Under the pieces are notes generated by a model. That model did not search any database, was not told the DNA's origin, and was given only the letters and a program-made list of their open reading frames with translations. Positions 35,166-43,460 of a DNA stretch of 64,000 nt are shown here, piece by piece (position 1 is the first letter of the stretch; every line of letters starts with the position of its first letter). Source of the DNA: DASXHD01 sp038239005 (lineage in GTDB: Bacteria; Myxococcota_A; Polyangia; Polyangiales; Polyangiaceae); the NCBI GenBank assembly GCA_038239005.1, contig JBBSFE010000013.1:1-64000 (forward strand), given 5' to 3'. Both the position numbers and the translations under genes were made by a program.

Positions 35166-36117
35166 ACATCGTCTCCATCACGAGCTGAGGAGACGCGTTC
35201 GCTTCGAGATCGCGCAGCGCCTGAAGGACGTGGGCGTAGCGTGCGGCCCAGCGCTCGGCGCTCTTTTCGGACTTGGCGAGCTCGGCGAAGCGCGCGGCGA
35301 GGGCGAGCATGTGAATGCGTAGCGTGACCTTGTCGCGTTTGCCTTGTTCGGCGAGATCGAGCGTCGCCGAGAGCGATGGAGCATCGAGGGCGTCGAGCGC
35401 GCGTTTCACGAACGACTCGCGCGCTTCGGTCGCCTCGACGTCGCAAAGGCCGAGCGCGATCTCCATGCTGCCGCCCGAAAGCGGCGCAACACGCATCGCG
35501 ATATCCAGCGCGACGCCACGCGCGGCGAGCAATGTGGCGATGAGCGCTTCGGGAAGCGCGCCGAATCGCACACGTTGAACGCGCGACAAAATCGTCGGCA
35601 GGAGCGCATCGGGTTGCGACGTGAGGAGAATGAAATGCATTTTGTCGATGGGCTCTTCGAGCGTCTTCAAGAGCGCATTCGCCGCGGAGATGCTGAGCTC
35701 CTCGGCTCGCCTAACGACGAACACACGCGCGCGCCCTTCGTGCGGCGCATACGACGCATGCGAGAGCACGAGCGTGCGAACTTGATCGATCGAGAGCTCC
35801 TGATTTTCAGGCGTTCGCCGGCCGATTTGCACCGGCTCGTAGAGCGCGCGTTCGAGCGGAACGATGTCTGGGTGCTTTGGCCGCGACGTCTTCGGATCGA
35901 CGAGCGCCCGGACGCACGCGCTGCAAACGCCGCATGCCTCATCGCCGGCCTTTTCGCAGACAAGCGCCTGCGCGAGCGCAAACGCCGCGAGCTCCTTGCC
36001 GACGCCGTCGGGCCCTTCGAACAAATACGCGTGATGCACGCGCTTCGACGCGAGAGCGCGACGAATGGTCGTCGCGGCGGAATCCTGCGATGCAAGCGTG
36101 CTGAGGAGCGAACCCAC
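35146..36117 (-). CDS. holB: DNA polymerase III subunit delta'
   Basis: 323 aa clamp-loader subunit. AAA+ fold with ALASKRVHHAYLFEGPDGVGKE (P-loop), a zinc-binding cysteine cluster in CEKAGDEACGVCSAC, AEELSISAANALLKTLEEP and the SRVQRVRF sensor region. GTG start at 36117, 12 nt after the stop of the NtrC-type regulator gene, which suggests readthrough from the regulator promoter. The usual holB neighbours (tmk, metG, TatD) are absent here; a deoxynucleoside kinase lies 2 kb upstream. Confidence 0.92.
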   Translation of the reverse strand: MGSLLSTLASQDSAATTIRRALASKRVHHAYLFEGPDGVGKELAAFALAQALVCEKAGDEACGVCSACVRALVDPKTSRPKHPDIVPLERALYEPVQIGRRTPENQELSIDQVRTLVLSHASYAPHEGRARVFVVRRAEELSISAANALLKTLEEPIDKMHFILLTSQPDALLPTILSRVQRVRFGALPEALIATLLAARGVALDIAMRVAPLSGGSMEIALGLCDVEATEARESFVKRALDALDAPSLSATLDLAEQGKRDKVTLRIHMLALAARFAELAKSEKSAERWAARYAHVLQALRDLEANASPQLVMETMFIRMRV

Positions 36118-36129
36118 TCCTAGAGCTTG

Positions 36130-37539
36130 TTACTCTTTTTCGCTCGCGGCCACACGCTCGCGCGCGAACATGCGATTCAACGTGCGCCGGTCGATGCCGA
36201 GCACCTCGGCCGCGCGCGTTTTGTTGCCGCCCGTGCGCGAGAGAACGCGATCGATGTAGCGGCGATCGAGCGTCGCGAGCGTCGGCCAATCGTCGGCAAG
36301 CCCCGACGTGCCGGTGGCCGGCGCGCGAATCGTCGCGAGCTCGCGCGGAAGATCGGTCGCCGTGATGGCGCCTTCACGCGCGAGGAGCATGGCGCGTTCG
36401 ACGATGTGCGAAAGCTCGCGAACGTTTCCGGGAAACGAATACCGTTCGAGGGCTTCGAGAGCTTCTTCAGCAACGCGCGGGATGGGCCGCTTGAGACGCT
36501 CAGCGTGCTTGTTCAGGAAGTGCGTAATCAAGAGCTTGATGTCCTGGGTGCGCTCGCGTAGCGGTGGCACGCGCACGGTGACGACCTGAAGGCGGAAATA
36601 CAAATCCTCGCGGAACTTGCCTGCTGCGACGTCCGCTTTCAGATCGCGGTTGGTCGCGGCGACGACGCGCGTGTCGACTTTGATGACCTCGCTGCCGCCG
36701 ACGCGCCGAATTTCACCTTCTTGCAGGACGCGTAGCAGCTGCACCTGCATCTTCGGCGAAATGTCCGAGGCTTCGTCGAGGAAGAGCGTGCCGCCGCTCG
36801 CCTCTTCGAAGAGGCCGCGCTTGGTGGCTTGCGCGCCCGTGAACGAACCCTTCTCGTGCCCGAAGAGCTCGCTCTCGAGGATCGACTCCGGAAGCGCCGC
36901 GCAGTTGACCGCGACGAACGGCTTTTGCGCGCGTGGTGACTTCGCGTGAATCGCGCGAGCGACGAGCTCTTTGCCCGTCCCGCTCTCGCCGACGATGAGC
37001 ACGCTCGCGGTGGTCGGCGCGACTTGCGCTACGGTTTTGTAGACCTCGATCATCGCGGGCGCGCTGCCGACGATTTGCGCATCCGCCGCGGCCGTCTCGC
37101 GCGCGTCGACGAACGGCTTCTTGCTCTCGGAGAGCCGACGGCGCCCAATGGCTTCTGTCAGCATGCGACGGAGCTCGGCGGGCTCGATCGGCTTGGCCAG
37201 ATAATCGTAGGCGCCCTGGCTCACGGCGCTCATAGCGCCTTCGATGTCCGCGTAAGCGGTCATCAAAATGACCGGCATCGTGGGGTTCGCCTCGCGGACC
37301 TTCTTCAACACATCGTGCCCCGTGATTTTCCCGGCGAGGTGGACGTCCGTCAAAACCACGTCGTAGGAGGCCAACCGTGTTCCGGACGGCATGGCTTCAC
37401 CGGACTCCACGATGTCCACCGTGTAGTCGGCGCGCAGAACACGAGCGAGGAGCGCGGCGAGGGTTTCGTCGTCCTCGATGAGGAGGATGCTCGCTTTGGT
37501 TTGCGATGGTGAAGCCACAGATGAAGTTTGATTGGTCAT
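36130..37539 (-). CDS. NtrC-family sigma-54 response regulator
   Basis: 469 aa. Receiver domain (IEDDET, phosphoacceptor D65 in VVLTDVHL, K116), AAA+ domain with GESGTGKE (184-191), an intact sigma-54 loop GSFTGA (231-236), and a C-terminal Fis-type HTH (NKTRAAEVLGIDRRTLNRMF). The cognate histidine kinase gene is not beside it, so it is an orphan regulator. A sigma-54-like promoter 28-45 nt upstream suggests autoregulation. It contrasts with the FHA activator at 25.6 kb, whose loop is altered. Confidence 0.95.
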   Translation of the reverse strand: MTNQTSSVASPSQTKASILLIEDDETLAALLARVLRADYTVDIVESGEAMPSGTRLASYDVVLTDVHLAGKITGHDVLKKVREANPTMPVILMTAYADIEGAMSAVSQGAYDYLAKPIEPAELRRMLTEAIGRRRLSESKKPFVDARETAAADAQIVGSAPAMIEVYKTVAQVAPTTASVLIVGESGTGKELVARAIHAKSPRAQKPFVAVNCAALPESILESELFGHEKGSFTGAQATKRGLFEEASGGTLFLDEASDISPKMQVQLLRVLQEGEIRRVGGSEVIKVDTRVVAATNRDLKADVAAGKFREDLYFRLQVVTVRVPPLRERTQDIKLLITHFLNKHAERLKRPIPRVAEEALEALERYSFPGNVRELSHIVERAMLLAREGAITATDLPRELATIRAPATGTSGLADDWPTLATLDRRYIDRVLSRTGGNKTRAAEVLGIDRRTLNRMFARERVAASEKE

Positions 37540-37566
37540 GGTCTACTTTCCATTCGGGACACGGTG

Positions 37567-37584
37567 TCGCAGAGGGCGTTCCAA
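37567..37584 (-). promoter_or_regulatory. Candidate sigma-54 (-24/-12) promoter of the NtrC-type gene
   Basis: On the minus strand the sequence TTGGAACGCCCTCTGCGA has GG and GC separated by exactly 10 bases, as in the -24/-12 consensus TGGCAC-N5-TTGC, with three mismatches outside the key dinucleotides. The implied start would leave a leader of about 18 nt, with a GGAAAG ribosome site before the ATG at 37539. The rest of the 156-nt divergent gap (37540-37695) has no clear signal. Confidence 0.38.
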
Positions 37585-37695
37585 CTAGGGCATCTCGCGT
37601 CGGTAACAGCCCCAAAATCGCAAACGAAACCCCGTAGATAGGATGCTGAGCAAGGCGCGTTCCCTCATGTCCGCATTAGCGATAAGCCATTTCAA

Positions 37696-38106
37696 GTGGA
37701 ACAAACTTTACGTTTGATCGAGCACGTTCATGGTCACGCGGGATGGCTCGCGGCGATCGCGCTCGTCCACCCGGCCATTGTGCTTCGCGGTAGCAAGCGC
37801 AGCCCGTGGTCGGTGGGGCTCGCGACGGGGCTCGTCACCCTCGTCTTCTCTGTCGGGTGCTTCATGTACGCGTTTTACCGAGAGCGCCTGAAACAAGGCA
37901 TTTTCCAACACGCGCCGGCGATGGGCTTTCTCTTCGAACGGAAAGAGCACCTCGCCTTCGGTGTCCTCGTGATGACTTGGGTGGGGGCGCTCGCGTATCT
38001 CGGCTCGTATCGCCAGCTTGCGCAGCGTGCCTACATCGCCGCTGCCGCGATGGCCGTTGCAGTTGCAACGTTCGGAACGATCGTCGCTAGCTATCGAACG
38101 TTCTAG
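37696..38106 (+). CDS. Four-helix membrane protein of unknown function
   Basis: 136 aa with four predicted membrane helices (around residues 15-35, 40-62, 83-103, 107-131). Histidines near the membrane (HVHGHAGW at 10-17, H25, H72, H85) could ligate heme or metal, as in small cytochrome-b-like proteins, but no established signature is present. GTG start at 37696. It is divergent from the NtrC-type gene and overlaps the deoxynucleoside kinase 3' end by 4 nt. Confidence 0.75.
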   Translation: MEQTLRLIEHVHGHAGWLAAIALVHPAIVLRGSKRSPWSVGLATGLVTLVFSVGCFMYAFYRERLKQGIFQHAPAMGFLFERKEHLAFGVLVMTWVGALAYLGSYRQLAQRAYIAAAAMAVAVATFGTIVASYRTF

Positions 38107-38720
38107 CGCAGCGCGCTGTCGAGCGTGCGCTGGAGGTCGATCAGGTCGATGAGATTTTCGACGTAGTCCATGTCATCCGTTCGGATCCGAACGATCGGAG
38201 AAAGATCATAGGTGTCGAACCATTGCTCGTAGAGTTTATGGAGGCGCTTTAGGTAACTGTCGGGGATCGTTTGCTCCATCGCGCGCGCCCGAGCGGCGAT
38301 GCGCCGTTTGGCCGTGCGCACGGTGCAGGTGAGGGCGATGAGGATGTCGGGCGGCGGGAGGCTTCGCGCGATGCCTTCGTAGAGTCGGAGGTAGACGGCC
38401 CAGTCGCGTTTATCGATGTGGCGCTGGAGGTAGAGGTTCTTCGCGAAGATCTCGGCGTCCTCGTAGATGGTTCGGTCGATGACCGCGGGCTGCTTGCTCG
38501 CGAGGAGCTCTTGGTGGAGCTCGAGCTTGTGCGCCAAAAAGAAAAGCTGCGAGTGGAAGCCCCACCGCTTCATGTCGCCGTAGAAGTCTTCGAGGTACGG
38601 GTTGCCCTCATGCGGCTCGAAAAACGGACGCAGCCCGTAGCGCTTCTCGAGCCAGCGAACGAGCGACGTCTTACCGGCGCCGATGGTGCCGGCGACCGCC
38701 ACGTAGCGCTTTTTGGTCAC
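38103..38720 (-). CDS. Deoxynucleoside kinase family protein
   Basis: 205 aa. P-loop VAGTIGAGKTSL (residues 9-20), EPHEGNPYLEDFY, and the DRTIYEDAEIFAKNLY segment correspond to the dNK/dGK family. The family phosphorylates deoxynucleosides for salvage; the C-terminal LID region (RAKRRI-like VRTAKRRIAARAR) is present. GTG start at 38720 overlaps the pmbA-like stop by 4 nt (GTGA), so it is the third gene of a tldD-pmbA-kinase operon. Confidence 0.9.
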   Translation of the reverse strand: MTKKRYVAVAGTIGAGKTSLVRWLEKRYGLRPFFEPHEGNPYLEDFYGDMKRWGFHSQLFFLAHKLELHQELLASKQPAVIDRTIYEDAEIFAKNLYLQRHIDKRDWAVYLRLYEGIARSLPPPDILIALTCTVRTAKRRIAARARAMEQTIPDSYLKRLHKLYEQWFDTYDLSPIVRIRTDDMDYVENLIDLIDLQRTLDSALR

Positions 38721-40117
38721 GCAACGCTCGCGAGCGCACGTTGGCTTTTGCCGTTGAACGCAAAGGCTCGCATGCGGACGGCAGGCGCGACGCAGCACCC
38801 GCCTTCGCTCCACCACGTCGGGATGGCGCGGCGCTCTTTCGTCATGCCGTCGCAGCGGGCGAGGCCCTCGAGAAAGCTGTCCGTGAAGCGCATGTTGCCG
38901 ACGGCGCGTGCGATCTTGCCGTGCTCCACCAAGAAACACCCGTCGCGCGTGAGGCCCGTCATCACGGCGCGCGGGGTTTCGAGCAGGCCGTTGACATAGT
39001 GTAGTCTACACACATATAGACCTCGGTCGATGCCGGCGAGGAGCTCGTCGACGTTTGCGGCGTCGCCACCGCTCATGCGCATGTTCGATGTGCCGATCGC
39101 GCCCGCGCCGCCGGTTTCGCCCAGCTGGGCGCTGCCCGTCGATGTCTTGCCGAGGCGCGCCGCGTACGTGCGGTCGTAGAGAATCGAGCGAGCGACGCCG
39201 CGATCGATGAGCGTGACCGGGCCGCGAGCCGTGCCTTCGCGATCGAACGGCACGCCAAAGCCGAATTCGGGATCATCGAGCGTTGCGTCTTCGACGATGG
39301 TCACGCGGTCGCCCGTGATGCGCTCGCCGAGGCGCATGGGGCTTCCGCCTTGTTCGACCTCGGGCGCGCCGAACGCGGTGACCGAGAGCCACTCGAGGAG
39401 CTCGGCCATGGCGGCGGGCTCGAGGACGACGTCGTACTTGCCTTCGTCGAGCTCCATGGGGTTTTTGCCGAGGCTGCACATGCGGATGGCGCGATCGGTT
39501 TCGCGATCGATTTCGAGCGCCGCGAGACTCTGGTGCATGTGGCCGCCGTAGCCCGCGGCGCCGCCGGCGCCGGGCGTTTCGAGAGCCCACACTTTGAAGC
39601 TTGCGATGGTTTCGTCGTGCGAGCGCGCACACCCAGCAGTCGTCGCGACGGCCATGCTCGAGCGCTGCGATTCGAGCATGCCTGCGGAGACGAACCCCGC
39701 GGCTCGAATACGCCCAAGCACAGGCGAGAGAATTTCCGCGCGCACTTCCGGTGATGCGGCTTCCGTGTCGGCCGCGAATCGTGGCGGGCGAGGCGCGGGC
39801 GCGCCGGCCGGGGCGAATCCGGGAAAGCCTTCCGTGGGTGGCAAGAGCGGCGCGGCCTTCGCGGCACTCGCAATCGCTTCGGCGAGCGATGCCGCGTCGA
39901 GGCGGGCGGTCTGCGCTTCCGCGATGCGACCACCGCGTGCGACGCGCACCACGGCGAGTGGCTCATCGAGCTCCATGTGCTGGCCGAGCTCGCCGCATGC
40001 GAATCGCGCGCAGCCACGCGTGCGAAGCGTTGCGAAAATCTCGGCGTCGGCCTCACCGGCGCGGCGGAGTGCGTCCTTGCATAGTGCAAGCAATTCGTCG
40101 CCGGTCATGCCGCTCAT
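38717..40117 (-). CDS. pmbA: TldE/PmbA-like metalloprotease partner
   Basis: 466 aa. PmbA/TldE fold: QRSSMAVATTAGCARSHDETI, YDVVLEPAAMAELLEWLS, GVPFDREGTARGPVTLIDRG and the C-terminal TNMRMSGGDA-like stretch (GTSNMRMSGG). In the family this subunit lacks the zinc motif and pairs with TldD to form a heterodimeric protease that processes peptides such as microcins. ATG at 40117 overlaps the tldD stop (ATGA). The pair is directly adjacent, as expected for a functional heterodimer. Confidence 0.92.
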   Translation of the reverse strand: MSGMTGDELLALCKDALRRAGEADAEIFATLRTRGCARFACGELGQHMELDEPLAVVRVARGGRIAEAQTARLDAASLAEAIASAAKAAPLLPPTEGFPGFAPAGAPAPRPPRFAADTEAASPEVRAEILSPVLGRIRAAGFVSAGMLESQRSSMAVATTAGCARSHDETIASFKVWALETPGAGGAAGYGGHMHQSLAALEIDRETDRAIRMCSLGKNPMELDEGKYDVVLEPAAMAELLEWLSVTAFGAPEVEQGGSPMRLGERITGDRVTIVEDATLDDPEFGFGVPFDREGTARGPVTLIDRGVARSILYDRTYAARLGKTSTGSAQLGETGGAGAIGTSNMRMSGGDAANVDELLAGIDRGLYVCRLHYVNGLLETPRAVMTGLTRDGCFLVEHGKIARAVGNMRFTDSFLEGLARCDGMTKERRAIPTWWSEGGCCVAPAVRMRAFAFNGKSQRALASVA

Positions 40118-41592
40118 CGCGACCCCGTGTTGCCGACGGCCACTTTCCGAAAACGTGCGGGCGCCGCGCCATGGCCGACTTGCATGATCTGCATCGGATC
40201 GCCCTTGCCGCACGTCGAGATGCCGAAGAGCTGCCACTCTTCGGGCCCGCAAATGGCGTCGCATGAGCGCCAGAATTCGGGCGTGATGCCCGTGTAGCGC
40301 GGATCGCGGAGGAGGCGCGTTTTCTTGCCGTTCTTTATTTCCCAGGCGGCCTCGCACGAAAACTGGAAGTTGAGGCGCAGATCGTCGATGGACCAGCTCT
40401 TGTCGAGGTACATGAAGACCCCGTCTTTGGTGTCGGCGATGAGATCGTCGAGCGAACCTTTGCGGGGCTCGAGCGAGACGTTCACCATGCGAATGAGCGG
40501 CGGACGGTTCCATCCTTCGGCGCGCATCGTTCCGGTCGATTCGCGTCCGAGGTTTGCGGCGGTCTCGCGGTTCGAGAGGTAGTCGACGAACCGGCCGCGC
40601 TCGATGAGCGGATGTTTGCCTGCGGCGACGCCTTCGTCGTCCCAACCGAACGTGCCCATGCCGCCTTGCGAGGTGGAGTCGGCGACGATGTCGACGATGT
40701 CCGAGCCGTAGCGAAGTTTGTTGAGCATGCTCGGTTGCAAAAACGAACCGCCCGCGAGCGAGATCTCGGCGCCGAGCGCGCGATCGAGCTCGGTCGGGTG
40801 ACCGCACGATTCGTGGATTTGAAGCGCGACTTGGCTCGCGTCCAAGATGAGGTCGCGCGGGCCTTCGGGGCAGGGCGGTGCCGAGAGAAGCGCGATGGCT
40901 TCATCGCGAATTTCGTCGACGTGTCCGTCGAGATCGAGCGCGGCGATGCGCTCCCAGCCGGCTTGGAAACCTTCGGAGCCTTGCCATGTCGGGTAGCTGC
41001 GGCGTTGCGAGACGCCGTCGTCGCCGAGCGCGAAGACTTCCATGCCGGCGCCGCCGAACGTCATCCGCTGCGTGGTGTCGGTGCCTTCGGTGGTGAGCAA
41101 ATGTTTTTCGACGCGCACCCACTCCATCCACGCGTCTGCGGACGATACGGGTTTGCCGCCACGAAGGAGCGCGCGCACGGGGCGATCAAGCGTCGCCATT
41201 TTTTCGTCGAGTGGCACCTCGAATGGATCACGCGTCAGCTTCGTCTCGTACGCGCCTTTCACGGCGTCGCGCTCGGGAAAGACGACTGCGTTTGGCACGA
41301 GCGACGACGACGCATTCGCGATTCGAATTGCGCGTTCGGCGGCGGCCACGACCGCACCTTCGGAGAGATCGGCTGTGCACGCAAAGCCCCACGTCTTCGG
41401 GCCGAGAACGCGAATGCCGACGCCGCGCGACGAGCCCGTCGATGCTTGCTCCGGTCGCCCGTCGCGCACGCGAAGACGCTCGCTCGTTTCCGACACGTAG
41501 CGCACTTCGCCATAACGAACGGACGGGTCGCGCTCGAGCCTCGCCAGCGCAGCCTGCAAGGCTGGCTCAACAGCCTCGCGGAGAGGTGCCAT
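40114..41592 (-). CDS. tldD: TldD-family zinc metalloprotease
   Basis: 492 aa. The zinc motif HESCGH (H260, E261, H265) sits in ALQIHESCGHPTELDRALG, and the C-terminal CGKGDP provides the conserved Cys ligand. GFACTADLSEGAVVAAAERA and SDIVDIVADSTSQGGMGTFGWDDEG are typical. TldD/TldE digests unfolded peptides threaded into the active site and matures some RiPPs. No precursor peptide gene is evident next to it. First gene of the tldD-pmbA-kinase operon; divergent from a Ser/Thr kinase gene 42 nt away. Confidence 0.95.
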   Translation of the reverse strand: MAPLREAVEPALQAALARLERDPSVRYGEVRYVSETSERLRVRDGRPEQASTGSSRGVGIRVLGPKTWGFACTADLSEGAVVAAAERAIRIANASSSLVPNAVVFPERDAVKGAYETKLTRDPFEVPLDEKMATLDRPVRALLRGGKPVSSADAWMEWVRVEKHLLTTEGTDTTQRMTFGGAGMEVFALGDDGVSQRRSYPTWQGSEGFQAGWERIAALDLDGHVDEIRDEAIALLSAPPCPEGPRDLILDASQVALQIHESCGHPTELDRALGAEISLAGGSFLQPSMLNKLRYGSDIVDIVADSTSQGGMGTFGWDDEGVAAGKHPLIERGRFVDYLSNRETAANLGRESTGTMRAEGWNRPPLIRMVNVSLEPRKGSLDDLIADTKDGVFMYLDKSWSIDDLRLNFQFSCEAAWEIKNGKKTRLLRDPRYTGITPEFWRSCDAICGPEEWQLFGISTCGKGDPMQIMQVGHGAAPARFRKVAVGNTGSR

Positions 41593-41634
41593 GCAGCGAC
41601 GATATCGCGGCAGCGTCGTGCTACGCTAGGCGAG

Positions 41635-43431
41635 ATGTCCGAAGCTGGCGCCGCAGCCGGCGGACGCGTCGTTGGACGGTATGTCCTTTACGACGAGCTC
41701 GCCGCGGGTGGAATGGCCACCGTCCACATAGGACGGCTCGTCGGCGAGGTTGGTTTTTCGCGGTCCGTGGCCATCAAGCGGCTTCATCCGCAGTTCGCGC
41801 ACGATCCCGAGTTCGTCGCGATGTTCATGGAGGAGGCGAGGCTCGCGGCGCGCATCCGGCATCCGAACGTCGTGCCCGTGCTGGATGTTTCATCCGCAGA
41901 CGACGAGCTCTTTCTCGTCATGGAATACATCCAAGGCGAGACGCTCACGCGCCTCACGCGCGTCGCGCGAAACAAGAACCGCATCATACCGACGCCCATC
42001 GCGCTCGCGATCGCCGCCGACATGCTCGCGGGTTTGCATGCCGCGCACGAAGCCGAGGATGAAAACGGGCAGCCGCTCCATATCGTTCACCGCGATGTGT
42101 CGCCGCACAACGTGATGGTCGGTCACGACGGCGTCGCGCGCGTGCTCGACTTCGGCATCGCGAAAGCTTCATCGAGCGCATCGGCGACACGCGATGGAGA
42201 GGTGCGCGGCAAGTTCGCATACATGTCGCCCGAGCAGCTCTCGGCTACGAAGGTCGATCGCCGTGCAGACGTGTTCGCCGCATCGATCGTCTTGTGGGAG
42301 ATGCTCACCGGGCAGCGACTCTTCCAAGCGGGAGATCCTGCGGGGATCGTAGGCCTGGTTCTTCACGGAACCATCAAGCCGCCGGGTATGGTCGTGGGCG
42401 GAATTCCGCCGGCCATCGATGCGCTCGTGATGAAAGGTTTGGAGCGAAACGCGACCCAACGTTTCGCGAGCGCAGCAGCGATGGGCGCCGCGATCGAAAA
42501 TGCGGGATTGCAGATCGCGCGTCCTGCGGAAGTTGGCGCGTGGGTGAATCGCATCGCCGGCGACACGCTCAAGAAGCGCGCGCGGCGCATCGCAGAAATC
42601 GAGAGCACCGGTTCGCACTCACGCGAGATCGCAACCGCGGCTGCCGCGGCGTTGAGCGGTTCGCACGGCGCGCACGAGTCGACGTCGTCGCGGTCGAAGT
42701 CGGGGCTGCGTGCGCGCAGCGAGCCGCACATCAGCGCGCCCGCATTTCCGTGGCCACCGCCGAGCGACTCGCAACCGATTCAGGCTTTCGCCGAGCCGGC
42801 ACCAGCACCCGCACCACCGGCGCCTCGTAAGTCGAGCGCGGGCACGGCCTTGATGCTCTTCGCGATGCTCGGCGCTCTCGGCGGCGTCGCTTATTGGCAG
42901 CGCGCGCGCATCACGAGCCTCATCGCACCACCACAAGCCGTGGGCGTCTCGATGGGTGAAAGCACGACGGCCACGGCGAAAGCGACCGCACCCACCGCAA
43001 CGACGAGCGTCGTCATGGTCGTCGCAAACGGCGAGGTCGTCGACGTCACGAACGACCCGAACAAGCCCGCGCCGACGGCGCGCCAACGCACGCGCACGCA
43101 CACCACACCCGGCGCAACGGCCGATCCCACGCCGACCGCGACCGAAGTCATCCCGCAGGGAACACCGCAAAACCAGCACCCATCACAAGCGCAAATCCAA
43201 ATGGCCTTAGGGCCGGTGATGCCAAACGCGCGCGCCTGTCTCTTGCCGGACGACCAACCATCACGCGCGAGCGTCACCTTTCAATCCGACGGCACGGTGA
43301 AGGGCGTGAGCGTCACCGGCTACGCCGCGGGCAAGCCGCAAGAGGCGTGCATCAAGTCTGCGCTGACCCGGGCACGATCGGCGGCGTTTCTCGACGCGAC
43401 CTACACGTTGCCCGTCACGATCCGGCCCTGA
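41635..43431 (+). CDS. Ser/Thr kinase with AgmX/TonB-like C-terminal domain
   Basis: 598 aa. Kinase domain: LAAGGMATVHIGR, K48 in VAIKRLHP, VHRDVSPHNVM (D154), LDFGIAK (D172), SPEQ. After a Ser/Pro linker there is a membrane helix (GTALMLFAMLGALGGVAYW, about 400), a Thr-rich stretch, then a domain beginning PVMPNARACLLPDDQPSRAS that ends YTLPVTIRP. The Cys-G/R-A-V-x-F-x-x-x-G-x-V layout matches the C-terminal domain of the 49.4-kb protein. It is divergent from tldD and convergent with valS. Confidence 0.9.
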   Translation: MSEAGAAAGGRVVGRYVLYDELAAGGMATVHIGRLVGEVGFSRSVAIKRLHPQFAHDPEFVAMFMEEARLAARIRHPNVVPVLDVSSADDELFLVMEYIQGETLTRLTRVARNKNRIIPTPIALAIAADMLAGLHAAHEAEDENGQPLHIVHRDVSPHNVMVGHDGVARVLDFGIAKASSSASATRDGEVRGKFAYMSPEQLSATKVDRRADVFAASIVLWEMLTGQRLFQAGDPAGIVGLVLHGTIKPPGMVVGGIPPAIDALVMKGLERNATQRFASAAAMGAAIENAGLQIARPAEVGAWVNRIAGDTLKKRARRIAEIESTGSHSREIATAAAAALSGSHGAHESTSSRSKSGLRARSEPHISAPAFPWPPPSDSQPIQAFAEPAPAPAPPAPRKSSAGTALMLFAMLGALGGVAYWQRARITSLIAPPQAVGVSMGESTTATAKATAPTATTSVVMVVANGEVVDVTNDPNKPAPTARQRTRTHTTPGATADPTPTATEVIPQGTPQNQHPSQAQIQMALGPVMPNARACLLPDDQPSRASVTFQSDGTVKGVSVTGYAAGKPQEACIKSALTRARSAAFLDATYTLPVTIRP

Positions 43432-43435
43432 CGCC

Positions 43436-43460
43436 AACGCGACGCGTGCAGCGTTGCGTT
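43436..43460. terminator. Bidirectional hairpin between the kinase and valS
   Basis: AACGCGACGC and GCGTTGCGTT pair over 10 bases with one G-T wobble around a GTGCA loop. The hairpin fills the 27-base gap between two convergent genes and reaches into the valS stop codon. A short T-run exists on neither side, but position and strength fit a shared terminator. Confidence 0.5.
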
